In this document: in pieces, positions 8,363 to 16,786 of the stretch
Position numbering within the stretch: the first letter of the stretch is position 1
Layout: the number at the start of each line of letters is the position of its first letter
Assembly (NCBI RefSeq): GCF_025742995.1
Contig: NZ_JAOVQM010000002.1
Span: 248,001-312,000 of the forward strand
Direction of reading: 5' to 3'
DNA from: Paracholeplasma manati
Lineage (GTDB): Bacteria > Bacillota_I > Bacilli_A > Acholeplasmatales > UBA5453
Length of the DNA: 64,000 nt
Notes under the pieces: model-generated
Databases searched by the model: none
Seen by the model: only the letters and a program-made list of their open reading frames with translations
What the model was told of the DNA's origin: nothing
Program-made: the position numbers and the translations under genes

Positions 8363-9000
8363 TAGTGATTGCCCCCTAACTTAAAGATGTCGTCTTTATG
8401 GGTTAAGTGATAATCATAGACCAAATGATCGAGTGCACCTGGTTTATTAAAGGCGTTACCACCCACAATGATTTTCACATTGGGGTATAAACCTTTGACT
8501 TGTTCGGTGATTTGTTTGGTCACTACCAAGTTGTAATAATTGGTTACGGAGATAGCTAAATAATCTGGTTTTAATGCTTTTACAGCTGAGATGATGTCAT
8601 TCTTTGGTGTGTTCGCACCAATGTACTGTGCATCAAAGCCAGCGAGGGAGAAGTAGTTGGTGACGATGATGGCACCGACTTCATGGAACTCTTCACTCGG
8701 ACATACCACAACCACTTTTTGGTTGTTCTTTTGAACCGATTTTTTAGCTTCAATTAAATAAGGGTATGTCGATTCAAGAATGGTTCTCACAATCGATGTT
8801 CTGACATGTTCCTTCCAAATACAAATCTCTTCATCTTCAAAAGTACACTCAAATTCATTTAATACGGGCCTTAAAAAGAAATCGTAGAGTTCATATAACT
8901 CAATCTTTTTTTCTTTAAGTAAGTTTTGGACATACAACATCGCTTCGTCTTTATTTTCTTCATTGACGAGCTTTAAAAATGCTGGATAATAGGGATTCAT
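8362..9000 (-). CDS. Stand-alone CarH-type cobalamin-binding protein
   Basis: 212 residues. Residues 1-90 form a helical cap like the B12-binding-2 domain; residues 93-212 form a Rossmann-type B12-binding domain. The base-off His motif reads E-F-H106-E-V-G (the ExHxxG form seen in CarH/LitR photoreceptors), followed by SVTNYYN and VGGNAF. The cap carries F54-x9-E64-H65, matching the Wx9EH motif of CarH photoreceptors with Trp replaced by Phe. No DNA-binding domain or methyltransferase partner is present. GGAGGA precedes the ATG, and the stop overlaps the ABC permease start. A sensor or adaptor role for the transporter is inferred. Confidence 0.85.
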   Translation of the reverse strand: MNPYYPAFLKLVNEENKDEAMLYVQNLLKEKKIELYELYDFFLRPVLNEFECTFEDEEICIWKEHVRTSIVRTILESTYPYLIEAKKSVQKNNQKVVVVCPSEEFHEVGAIIVTNYFSLAGFDAQYIGANTPKNDIISAVKALKPDYLAISVTNYYNLVVTKQITEQVKGLYPNVKIIVGGNAFNKPGALDHLVYDYHLTHKDDIFKLGGNH

Positions 9001-9097
9001 AGTCTCCTCCTGTAGCGTTACTTTATTATATTATAACAATTTTATAACTTTCGTGATATAGTGTAACACCAAATATTTCGAATTTCAACTAAAAAGC

Positions 9098-9127
9098 ATT
9101 GTATACAATTTAATTTGACACAATCAA
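9098..9127 (-). promoter_or_regulatory. OhrR-like operator over promoter of B12-binding/ABC operon
   Basis: The minus strand reads AAATTAAATTGTATACAAT (9116-9098). It differs at one base from the site at the gpx-ohrR promoter and contains the palindrome ATTGTATACAAT. It overlaps a candidate promoter with TTGATT (9127-9122), 18 bases, and TACAAT (9103-9098). A leader of about 90 bases would follow. A second TATAAT closer to the gene could be an additional promoter. Confidence 0.6.
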
Positions 9128-9142
9128 ATAGAAACCAAGAAA

Positions 9143-9162
9143 AAAGAGGTTTTCACCTCTAA
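9143..9162 (-). terminator. Terminator after HAAS gene
   Basis: Minus-strand AGAGGT/ACCTCT stem with a GAAA-type loop followed by six T. It overlaps the stop codon of the upstream gene. Confidence 0.78.
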
Positions 9163-10115
9163 TTTTTGGATGCGAGAATGGCTGTGATTGGAATGAGTAA
9201 GAACGCTATCCATGAGATATGGAACATATCCAAGAAATATCCCAAGGAATAGAAGATGATGACAGAAATGAATGGCATGAGGGCGATGATGTTCGCTCTA
9301 CCAAATAAAGATACAGCCATCATCGGGATGAATAACACAAATTGCCAGCTCCATGCCCACGCGTTATAGAAATAACCAATCAATAAGAATAACGCGATCA
9401 TACTGATGCTAAAACCGAGGAAGAATAATGTCTTACGTCTTTCTTGACCTTGGAGATTGCCAAAGGATATTGCGATATCCCCTCTTAAGAAACTATAGAT
9501 GATCGCTGGGGTGAAGGACAACCAAGAGAGATTGAATCCATACATCTGACCGAAAACAACATACCCTGCGATGCCTAAAAGAATTAAAATGAAGAATACC
9601 CACGCATCCAGTTTTTTACCATGGGTGAAGTAACCTAAGACCGGAATCGATAAGAATGGTAACCATGCGTATTCCCAATAACCAGTTAAGAACCCAATCA
9701 ACATCATCGCGATGACGGATATAAACGGTGCTAATGCGACGATACGATCACGTCTTGGAGAGTTGAATATAATGCCTAACATCGGAATCATCAAGAAGAA
9801 CAACCAACCATATTGCCAACCATCAAAATAGAACCCACTGATGAAAAAGCAGATGGTTGCGATAAAAGGCGATACCGCGACGATTTTATTCCCTTGAGTA
9901 CGTCTGACTTGTTTTTGTGTTAAGGTGTCTTTTAAGGCTTCAACCACTTCATGTGGGTCTCCTAACATCGCTTCAATAGCCGCTTCAGATTTACCTGAAG
10001 CCAACCCATCTTCATACATTTCTTCATAATCTTTGAGAATGTCTTTGATATCTGCGTAATTGTTGGTGTATTTATTTAATGCTTCTTTAAGTGATACTAG
10101 ATAATCTGCTTTCAT
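9159..10115 (-). CDS. HAAS-domain (DUF1700-like) polytopic membrane protein
   Basis: About 318 residues. The first 70 (MKADYLVSLKEALNKY, then DYEEMYEDGLASGKSEAAI and MLGDPHEVVEAL) match the HAAS/DUF1700 domain that usually partners a PadR-type regulator. The rest is about ten membrane helices arranged as an internal pattern (FISGFYFDGWQYGWLFFLMIPM, then three similar blocks with YWEYAWLPFL, YNAWAWSWQFVLF, MFHISWIAFLLIP). The ATG at 10115 is preferred: GGAGGAACAACG is the ribosome binding site, and it forms an ATGA overlap with padR. It probably transduces a signal within the PadR circuit; the mechanism is not established. Confidence 0.82.
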   Translation of the reverse strand: MKADYLVSLKEALNKYTNNYADIKDILKDYEEMYEDGLASGKSEAAIEAMLGDPHEVVEALKDTLTQKQVRRTQGNKIVAVSPFIATICFFISGFYFDGWQYGWLFFLMIPMLGIIFNSPRRDRIVALAPFISVIAMMLIGFLTGYWEYAWLPFLSIPVLGYFTHGKKLDAWVFFILILLGIAGYVVFGQMYGFNLSWLSFTPAIIYSFLRGDIAISFGNLQGQERRKTLFFLGFSISMIALFLLIGYFYNAWAWSWQFVLFIPMMAVSLFGRANIIALMPFISVIIFYSLGYFLDMFHISWIAFLLIPITAILASKN

Positions 10116-10426
10116 CGTTGTTCCTCCATGATTTTCATTACCCCAGACAAGAATGAACTCCATTCATCCTGGTATTGTTTTAACGCATCTTTACCCGCTT
10201 GGGTAGTCACATAATATTTACGCGGTGCACCATATGGGGTTTCTTCCATTTGAATGTCGAAATACCCAGAAGTGGTCAGTCGTCTTAAAATGGGATAAAC
10301 GGTATTTTCTGAGACATCGATAATTCTCGATAAGGTATCAATCACTTCATACCCATACATCTTTTTATCATTGATGAGTTTCAAAATACACATTTCAAGG
10401 ATCCCTTTTTTGAATTGAGAATTCAT
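10112..10426 (-). CDS. PadR-family transcriptional regulator
   Basis: 104 residues forming a PadR winged helix: KKGILEMCILKLINDKKMYGYEVIDTL, then SENTVYPILRRLTTSGYF (recognition helix), the wing GAPRKYYVTTQAG, and a short dimerisation helix. Two-subunit repressors of this kind respond to small ligands or a partner protein. The HAAS membrane protein gene overlaps its stop, the classical pairing. Its promoter lies between two TGTG-N5-CACA palindromes, so autorepression is likely. Confidence 0.92.
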   Translation of the reverse strand: MNSQFKKGILEMCILKLINDKKMYGYEVIDTLSRIIDVSENTVYPILRRLTTSGYFDIQMEETPYGAPRKYYVTTQAGKDALKQYQDEWSSFLSGVMKIMEEQR

Positions 10427-10439
10427 ACATACCCCCTAC

Positions 10440-10485
10440 TGTGTCTTGCACAATACCAGTATACAACAGTACTGTGCGAAACACA
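10440..10485 (-). promoter_or_regulatory. padR promoter with two TGTG-N5-CACA operators
   Basis: Palindromes TGTGTCTTGCACA (10440-10452) and TGTGCGAAACACA (10473-10485) are centred 33 bp apart, about three helical turns. Between them, on the minus strand, is the -10 box TATACT, with a weak -35 (TTGTGT) inside the upstream palindrome at 17-bp spacing. This is the layout of an autoregulated operator pair. Confidence 0.7.
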
Positions 10486-10496
10486 ATACCCAAAAT

Positions 10497-10534
10497 AAAA
10501 AAAATAAAAGACACAGATTCAGGAGGTCTGTGCC
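10497..10534 (-). terminator. Terminator after XRE-membrane gene
   Basis: On the minus strand, GGCACAGA pairs with TCTGTGTC (one G-U), followed by TTTTATTTTTTTTAT. Confidence 0.82.
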
Positions 10535-10571
10535 TTTGTTATATAACCACACTAAACGGGGGGGGTGTGAG

Positions 10572-12278
10572 TTATAAGCTTGGTTGATCGACCATACGAA
10601 TGGCCGTGTTGATCCAGGTGAGAATGGACATCGATAACCCAACAGTAATCCACATGAATGCACCTGTGGAAATGCCAGAAGGATAATAGTCAATGACTTG
10701 AACCATCATGCTACTATAATCGATGGAAAGGATACAAGTGAATAAGGCCAATCCAAGGAATAATAAAGAGAATAAGCTGTCTAGACCCAAATGGATCCAC
10801 TTATTTTTGATCAAGACATGTTTCGCTCCAAACATTAGGATCAAAACAAATAAACCAATCGGCGGGATCAAAATCCAATAACTACCATGAATATTGAAAG
10901 CTGGATTGATGATACTAAATCCTTTGACCACATCCCAAATGTAAGCATCGATTCGGTATTTGGTATAGAGGACAGGTTGGGTAACACTAAGCAATAATAC
11001 CATCAATAAAACAGGTATTAAAATGAAGAAAGTCTTCTTCAAGTATTTGGGTTTTCTAAAAAGTATTTCAAAACCAAATCCAATCAAAATCGCTGGAATG
11101 GTAACAAATCCTGAAAAAGCATGCATGCTTCTTTCTGTGTAAGTGAAGAATAACACAATGAATGTCAATGTGATGATGATGTTTCTTAAATAACTGAAGA
11201 AGCGTTCGTTGTATCTTTGTTCTGTCTTGACTTCATAAATCATCATGAACGCAGAACCTATCCAGGTTATTAAGAAGAATGCAGAAGAGTAATCGAAATA
11301 TTCTATAAACTGTCCTGGTTGATCGAATGGAACGGTTCGATCATGAGCAACGCTGGTCAGGATTAACCCAATCGACAACACCATTGAAATCAATAGACCA
11401 ATGGCACCCTTTTTATCCACTATAGCTAAATACACATTGGGTAATAATATCACAATAGGTATGAAGAACATCAATCGATCCATCGTGCTCCATACGAAAT
11501 CATAAATCATAATACCAAAGAAGATGAATATGAATAAGAACATACCTGCCATGATTGTTCGATAAATGTTCTGATTATGAACGATGCTTTCATGTTTGTA
11601 AGTCACCGATTTATAGATTTTTAAAACTACCATCGATATCGGTATCGATAACATGAGCGTCACCGCACTTGACCATAGGAAACTTAGAAAATCCAAATAG
11701 TCTTCATTAAGGATATAAATCATGCCATAACCCATTTCTTCAACGATATATTTTAGAACAAATTGAGGTAATAAGATTGCGATAGAAGAAATCAGTGTGA
11801 TGATTTGAAGTTTAGATTGTCGATAAATGGTAAACTTATCCAAATCATTAAATACGGATGAACGGATGTATTGGTATTTACCATATTGATAGACCACAAA
11901 TCCGATGAACCAACCAATCGATAAAGGAATCAAACTAACAAATTTATCTTCCTTCAAATAAATCAAACCAATTCCAATCAACAAACCAAATAATATAAAT
12001 GCGAGTGACACACGCGACATCATTTCAAATAATGAAACGACTTTGATAGAGGTTGTTTCACATTCTATGGATTGATCACCACTGAGTAACTCATCTACAG
12101 ACACACCCAATGTGTATGCGAGTTTGGGGAGAATGGTGACTTCTGGATAGCCTTCACCTGTCTCCCATCGCGATATCGCCTTATCTGTGACTTGTAAGAT
12201 TTCTGCGAGTTCGCTTTGAGTCATTTTCTTTTCTTTACGTTTTTTGGAAATAAACTGCCCGGTTGTTTTTGTATTCAT
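10572..12278 (-). CDS. XRE-type HTH domain fused to a polytopic membrane protein
   Basis: 568 residues. Residues about 5-60 are an XRE/Cro helix-turn-helix (FISKKRKEKKMTQSELAEIL, KAISRWETGEGYPEVTILPKLA). About twelve membrane helices fill residues 90-565. The ATG at 12278 is chosen because GAGGTGA lies seven bases upstream; the longer in-frame start at 12296 has no such site. HTH proteins with long membrane parts are common in Firmicutes and usually unstudied; they may hold the DNA-binding domain at the membrane until a signal arrives. Target genes unknown. Confidence 0.82.
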   Translation of the reverse strand: MNTKTTGQFISKKRKEKKMTQSELAEILQVTDKAISRWETGEGYPEVTILPKLAYTLGVSVDELLSGDQSIECETTSIKVVSLFEMMSRVSLAFILFGLLIGIGLIYLKEDKFVSLIPLSIGWFIGFVVYQYGKYQYIRSSVFNDLDKFTIYRQSKLQIITLISSIAILLPQFVLKYIVEEMGYGMIYILNEDYLDFLSFLWSSAVTLMLSIPISMVVLKIYKSVTYKHESIVHNQNIYRTIMAGMFLFIFIFFGIMIYDFVWSTMDRLMFFIPIVILLPNVYLAIVDKKGAIGLLISMVLSIGLILTSVAHDRTVPFDQPGQFIEYFDYSSAFFLITWIGSAFMMIYEVKTEQRYNERFFSYLRNIIITLTFIVLFFTYTERSMHAFSGFVTIPAILIGFGFEILFRKPKYLKKTFFILIPVLLMVLLLSVTQPVLYTKYRIDAYIWDVVKGFSIINPAFNIHGSYWILIPPIGLFVLILMFGAKHVLIKNKWIHLGLDSLFSLLFLGLALFTCILSIDYSSMMVQVIDYYPSGISTGAFMWITVGLSMSILTWINTAIRMVDQPSL

Positions 12279-12379
12279 TAGGCTCACCTCAATCATAGGA
12301 TATAATAATCATTAAAAAAGCACTACCCACGGATAATAGAATCTATCTATGCATCGTGGACAAACCTATTTTACCTTAA

Positions 12380-12418
12380 TATAGAAAAAAATAAAACCAC
12401 TAAAAAATAGTGGTTTTT
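12380..12418 (-). terminator. Terminator after 213-residue membrane protein gene
   Basis: AAACCACTA and TAGTGGTTT form an 8-9 bp stem, followed on the minus strand by TATTTTTTT. Confidence 0.82.
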
Positions 12419-12438
12419 CGCATATTTAAGCCTTTTTA

Positions 12439-13080
12439 CTAATTAACGTATGGACGATCTTCTTTTTGTTCATCCAAAATAACTTCTTTTTTCTGTTGAA
12501 CTTCTTTTTGTTTTTCTTTACCTTGATTGAGCTCTAATTGGAACTGACGATATTTCTTATAACCACCAAATCCATCGACACCTAGGTATGCTGCACCGAT
12601 TAAGGAGACAATGAGTAAGAAGATACCAACGGTTTCATAAGAGAAATCAGGTGTTACAGCGATATAGGTACCCAATGTGATGGCGAGAATATGAATCCAG
12701 AATTTAGGAATTTCTGTTTTTTCACCTAAGAACACGACAGAGTTTAAGAAGACCAACGCTCTTGCATAGAAGAAGAATGCGAGTGAATAACGGTAGACTT
12801 CTTTCCAAAGTTCACTGTTATCCATTTGACCTGTAGCAGCGACATAAATGAGTACGCCACCAATGATGGTATCAAAAATGATTTCTATCAAGTTGATGGT
12901 TCTTAGAATTTCTTTTTTGAGGGTTTTCAATAAAGGCACCACTCTAAACAATGAGAAGATCACAATGACCACACCGGTGATTAAATAGACAACCTCATTG
13001 GCAAATACCATATAGATGCCTACCCCAAGTAGGATGGCAGCAAGTACAAATTTTAATACCCAACCATAACCATATTTCAT
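12439..13080 (-). CDS. Membrane protein of unknown function
   Basis: 213 residues with about six hydrophobic segments between residues 8 and 175, then a charged Lys/Glu/Gln-rich tail (GKEKQKEVQQKKEVILDEQKE). The fold resembles small DUF308-type membrane proteins only loosely. A perfect AGAGGAGG ribosome binding site precedes the ATG. The gene is transcribed alone with its own terminator. No function is proposed. Confidence 0.7.
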   Translation of the reverse strand: MKYGYGWVLKFVLAAILLGVGIYMVFANEVVYLITGVVIVIFSLFRVVPLLKTLKKEILRTINLIEIIFDTIIGGVLIYVAATGQMDNSELWKEVYRYSLAFFFYARALVFLNSVVFLGEKTEIPKFWIHILAITLGTYIAVTPDFSYETVGIFLLIVSLIGAAYLGVDGFGGYKKYRQFQLELNQGKEKQKEVQQKKEVILDEQKEDRPYVN

Positions 13081-13179
13081 GTAATAAATCCTCCTCTAGT
13101 TTCTCTCATTATAGTTCATTCAAGGTCTTTTATCAACGACATTAGAATGGGTTTTGAAATGATTTAAATAAAATAAAGC

Positions 13180-13914
13180 TTAACCAATCAATTCCGACAG
13201 TTTTTTAATTGGTACACGAATATCGAACATTCGATTATCGTATATAAAAGATAAATCCTCTTCAATCTTGATTAACGGGTGTTGTTTCTTTAAATATAGA
13301 CCAATCTCATACAAACTGTATTTGTGGTTGCTGTTGAGTAAGTAGATATCAGGTGGTAAATTGAGGACAACCGCGTAAATCGACTGAGCCGTATCTTCTA
13401 AAAATGAAGCGGATGGGTAAAAACGAGATGACAACTTGCAGACCCCTTCACTCTTCATTTTTTCATGGATGTAGTGAAGCATTTGGTTGTTATGTTCATC
13501 ATAACCGATTTGCCAACCCAACCTTAAAATATAGGATTTTGGATTGATGGCTAAACAAGCGTCCTCACATTGTTTTTTATAAGTTCCATAATCGTCATTG
13601 GGGATGACAGGGTCAGAGACAACAAATGGGCCTTTTTGTTGGTTACCATAAACAGAAACGGTAGAAGTATAGACAAACGTGATATCAAGCATTCGGGAAA
13701 TGCGTGCTAAAGACTCTGCCCATGAGACAGGTCCTAGTGCACAATGAATGATGACTCTGGGGTCTTGTGTTTCAATGAACTTTAAGATCGCATCTTCATT
13801 GTCTATATTGGTTTTTGTGCGGTCAAATGAAACCACTTCGTACCCTTTGGATTTATATACTTTCGCAATCCAAGGTGCAACAGTCCCATTCATACCTGTG
13901 ATGATGACTTTCAT
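13180..13914 (-). CDS. NAD(P)-dependent sugar epimerase/reductase (SDR, RmlD-like)
   Basis: 244 residues of extended-SDR type. The nucleotide-binding loop is ITGMNGTVAPWIA (G-x-x-G-x-x-A), followed by an acidic residue in VSFDRTKTNID that would favour NAD. The catalytic region shows FVYTSTVSVYG and the YGTYKKQCEDA Y-x-x-x-K pair. The protein is shorter than classic epimerases (about 310 residues), nearer to RmlD/dTDP-4-dehydrorhamnose reductase relatives. No sugar-nucleotide genes are adjacent, so the substrate is open. Confidence 0.78.
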   Translation of the reverse strand: MKVIITGMNGTVAPWIAKVYKSKGYEVVSFDRTKTNIDNEDAILKFIETQDPRVIIHCALGPVSWAESLARISRMLDITFVYTSTVSVYGNQQKGPFVVSDPVIPNDDYGTYKKQCEDACLAINPKSYILRLGWQIGYDEHNNQMLHYIHEKMKSEGVCKLSSRFYPSASFLEDTAQSIYAVVLNLPPDIYLLNSNHKYSLYEIGLYLKKQHPLIKIEEDLSFIYDNRMFDIRVPIKKLSELIG

Positions 13915-13953
13915 ACAATCACCCCTCTGTTTATATTATATCGAAAAAAAACA

Positions 13954-13981
13954 AAAAGAAAAAAGCGAACAGTACGTTCGC
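13954..13981 (-). terminator. Terminator after 203-residue membrane protein gene
   Basis: Minus-strand GCGAACG/TGTTCGC stem (one wobble) with a short loop, followed by TTTTTTCTTTTT. Confidence 0.82.
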
Positions 13982-13997
13982 CTTAGGATTAAAGCCT

Positions 13998-14609
13998 TTA
14001 TTCAAAGTGGATTTCGTCTGATGGATTTGTTTTTTGTTGATAAACGTCGTGCTTATAATATTGTTTATACACAAACACCATGAGCAATAATGCGAAGTGT
14101 AGTCCGATGAAAGCCATGAAGATGTTGTACAGTGTGAAGGAATAATTACCTTTAGGCAGCTCATTAAATAATAAAACCAGCGCTACCATGTTATAAATGA
14201 CACTCAAAATGCTAGAGATCATCACGATGATAGATCCACTGCGTTTCAAAATTAGAGCCAAACCAACCAAACTAACCAGAATCAAAATGATTGGAATAAA
14301 TGTGTAGACCCATTGGTACCAAAATATATCTAGATTCCAGAAAAAGAGTTGTGAAAGGGAAGTTGCACTCAGAAACAAACTGTATACTTGAATGACAATA
14401 AACATTGTTAATATATAGGATTTTCTCTCTGATAAAAGGGCCAATGCTAATCCAAGTGTCACCAAGAAACCGAAGAAGTGACGTGACATGTTGATGAATG
14501 TCCAATAGGCATTTGTGTAGTTGGATATCGCATTCCAAAATAATACCACACTCATGATTTTTAAAACCAAATGAATAAATCCACCATATTTTTGCCACAC
14601 TTGGAGCAT
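13998..14609 (-). CDS. Membrane protein of unknown function
   Basis: 203 residues with six hydrophobic segments and almost no soluble loops. The N-terminus MLQVWQKYGGFIHL leads into the first helix, and the tail is short and polar. An AGAGG ribosome binding site lies before the ATG. Neighbouring genes are monocistronic and unrelated. No family assigned. Confidence 0.65.
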   Translation of the reverse strand: MLQVWQKYGGFIHLVLKIMSVVLFWNAISNYTNAYWTFINMSRHFFGFLVTLGLALALLSERKSYILTMFIVIQVYSLFLSATSLSQLFFWNLDIFWYQWVYTFIPIILILVSLVGLALILKRSGSIIVMISSILSVIYNMVALVLLFNELPKGNYSFTLYNIFMAFIGLHFALLLMVFVYKQYYKHDVYQQKTNPSDEIHFE

Positions 14610-14710
14610 AGTATACCTCTTTCTTTACCATAAAAGACTAATAATATTAATTATTTATTTTATCGATGGTTGTTAGCCCTATTATAATCAATTATTTATG
14701 ATTTTACAAT

Positions 14711-14747
14711 AAGAAAAAGGTTAACCCATTCAATTTGGATTAACCTT
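14711..14747 (-). terminator. Terminator after DUF975-like membrane protein gene
   Basis: Minus-strand AAGGTTAATCC pairs with GGGTTAACCTT (one G-U) around AAATTGAAT, followed by TTTCTT. Confidence 0.8.
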
Positions 14748-14754
14748 CATAGCT

Positions 14755-15495
14755 TTATTCTTTAGGTTGTTCTGGTTCAGCAGGTGCTTCTGGTTCACTG
14801 TTCGGTGCTTCAACCGCTTTTGGCAATTTGACTTTCTTAACCGGTTTTTCTTCAACGATCACTTCAGGTTCTAAGGATACTTTTGATCCCGAGATTTCCT
14901 TAAAGAACATCATATCCACAATCATGATTTCAGCGAATATGAGCGGTAGGATGATTGTATAGCCTAAGGACAAAATCATACCGATAAATGGTACCAATCT
15001 CGCGAATATCGCGATGATCAAGCTAAGCACCATTGGAACGACTGCGCCAAGTAATCTCAACATGAATAAGTTTAATTTATTGCCATTCATCATCTCAAAT
15101 GAAGACTTGAACGCTTCAGAAGTGGTGATGTCTGGATGCATTGTAATGATATAAAATAACGGTGCAAGCGCGAATGCGAAGATCACACCAGGAATGACAA
15201 ATAGTACATACCCAGCACCGATGACCGCGATTTGTAATAACGATGCAATCAACAATCTGAGATATCTGTCAGCGGTCATATCTACACCGCGTAGCGTTTC
15301 AAACAAATCGGCTTCCCCTTTTTCAAGAAACGCTTTAAAAAATGAAACAGATGCGATCAATGCGATGGGTGTAAGGACAGGAATGACGAGTGAAATCAAT
15401 AGAATCACTGAAAATAACAATAGCTTCACCAAATTCATGAAGCCCTTTTTAAATACGAGCTTATAAGCATCGATATGGTACTGAATGTAACGCAT
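14755..15495 (-). CDS. Membrane protein with acidic Pro/Glu-rich tail
   Basis: About 246 residues. Several membrane helices cover residues 20-195. Conserved-looking elements resemble the YciC/DUF975-like integral membrane family (FFKAFLEKGEADLFETLRG, then GYVLFVIPGVIFAFALAPLFYII and TTSEAFKSSFEMMNGNK). The last 45 residues are unstructured and rich in Lys, Pro and Glu (EAPNSEPEAPAEPEQPKE). The ATG at 15495 is preferred because AAAGGGGA lies just before it. Proteins of this group may take part in membrane homeostasis; the role here is not known. Confidence 0.72.
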   Translation of the reverse strand: MRYIQYHIDAYKLVFKKGFMNLVKLLLFSVILLISLVIPVLTPIALIASVSFFKAFLEKGEADLFETLRGVDMTADRYLRLLIASLLQIAVIGAGYVLFVIPGVIFAFALAPLFYIITMHPDITTSEAFKSSFEMMNGNKLNLFMLRLLGAVVPMVLSLIIAIFARLVPFIGMILSLGYTIILPLIFAEIMIVDMMFFKEISGSKVSLEPEVIVEEKPVKKVKLPKAVEAPNSEPEAPAEPEQPKE

Positions 15496-15625
15496 AAATC
15501 CCCTTTCTCCCATAGAGGGAAACGCCTTTACAACAACGTTTTACTTTTCAAGGTCATTATACCGCCCTCATGGCGTTATTTCAACCTAAAATCGTCAAAA
15601 AATGAATATTTATTTCAATCGGTTG

Positions 15626-15781
15626 TGCTAAAATAAATATGGACTAAAACGATGCGAAGCTGTATCACACTGAAAATAAAGTGTTTCATCATGCAACCAA
15701 ACGTTGCGTGACAAATGTAACCAAGCGGTTTACAATGGGGTTGTTGGTGTAGATTTATATCCAACCAAGGAGTGATATATT
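15626..15781 (+). promoter_or_regulatory. Extended -10 promoter and structured leader of ABC exporter operon
   Basis: TGCTAAAAT (15626-15634) is an extended -10. The following leader of about 140 bases can form several hairpins: ACACT/AGTGT near 15667-15684, a 9-bp stem TCATGCAAC/GTTGCGTGA (15687-15710), TGTAACC/GGTTTACA (15716-15734), and GTTGG/CCAAC just before the AAGGAGTGAT ribosome binding site. TATCAC at about 15663-15668 is complementary to GTGATA in the ribosome binding region. No known riboswitch consensus was recognised. Confidence 0.5.
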
Positions 15782-16786
15782 ATGAAAATTATCAAAGTCG
15801 AAAATTTAAAGAAAGAGTTCATCATATATGAAAAAGAACCTGGATTGAAAGGGGTCATTAAAAGCTTTTATAATGCTAAGAAAATCGTCAAAAAAGCCGT
15901 AGATGATGTTTCATTTACCATCCAACAAGGGGAAATTGTGGGTTATATCGGACCCAATGGGGCTGGTAAATCCACCACCATCAAAATGCTAACAGGTATT
16001 TTAACACCGACCTCCGGTGAAGTCAGAGTCGATGGCATCATCCCTTATCAAAAAAGAACCGTGAATGCGAAAAAGATTGGGGTTGTTTTTGGACAACGTA
16101 CCCAACTGTGGTGGGACTTGCCATTGATTGAATCATTTACTGTCTTAAAAGAAATCTATCAGATCAGTGATGCCGATTATAAAGAACGATTGGCTTATTT
16201 TAGCGCGCTCTTTGGGTTAGATGAGTTCATCAAACAACCGGTGCGTCAATTATCTTTAGGTCAACGCATGAAAGCCGACATCGTCGCTTCATTGTTACAT
16301 AACCCTAAATTATTATTCTTAGATGAACCCACCATTGGACTCGATGTCATTGCGAAAGAAAACATCCGTAAGACATTAAAAGAAATCCATGAAAAGTATC
16401 AAACCACCATCATTTTAACGACCCATGACTTAGCAGATATCGAAGAGTTGTGTGACCGTATCATGATGATTGACCAAGGTAAGATCATCTATGATGGCAG
16501 CTTAGAAACCATTAAGGCAAAGTTTGGTTCAAAGAAAATCGTTTGTTTTACGCTCAAGAATGATTCAGAGATAGACTTGGGTGTATTTGAAACCTTAAAG
16601 AAGAAGGATCCCGATTTAACGGTGTCCCTCGAAAACAAAGCACTCACAGTGATATTCAACAAATTAAAGATCAATGTGGGTGACATCATTGGACCTGTAT
16701 TAAAACAAACCGAAGTACTTGACATCGATATTTCCGATGACCATCTCGAAAATATCATTAAGGCGATTTATAAAAACGGTCTATGA
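15782..16786 (+). CDS. ABC-2 exporter ATP-binding protein (NatA/DrrA type)
   Basis: 334 residues: a nucleotide-binding domain (1-240) followed by a C-terminal DrrA-like extension. It shows Walker A GPNGAGKST, signature LSLGQRMKAD, Walker B LLFLDEPTIGLD and H-loop TTHD. Between Walker A and signature is the GVVFGQRTQLWWDLP stretch, typical of the branch that works with two ABC2_membrane_6-like permeases. AAGGAGTGAT precedes the ATG. Its stop forms an ATGA overlap with the first permease. Homologous systems export drugs or lipids; nothing fixes the substrate here. Confidence 0.92.
   Translation: MKIIKVENLKKEFIIYEKEPGLKGVIKSFYNAKKIVKKAVDDVSFTIQQGEIVGYIGPNGAGKSTTIKMLTGILTPTSGEVRVDGIIPYQKRTVNAKKIGVVFGQRTQLWWDLPLIESFTVLKEIYQISDADYKERLAYFSALFGLDEFIKQPVRQLSLGQRMKADIVASLLHNPKLLFLDEPTIGLDVIAKENIRKTLKEIHEKYQTTIILTTHDLADIEELCDRIMMIDQGKIIYDGSLETIKAKFGSKKIVCFTLKNDSEIDLGVFETLKKKDPDLTVSLENKALTVIFNKLKINVGDIIGPVLKQTEVLDIDISDDHLENIIKAIYKNGL

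Noticed and set aside
10436-10693. 85-residue open frame on the minus strand over the padR promoter
   Set aside because: It covers the operators, promoter and a terminator and has no ribosome binding site.
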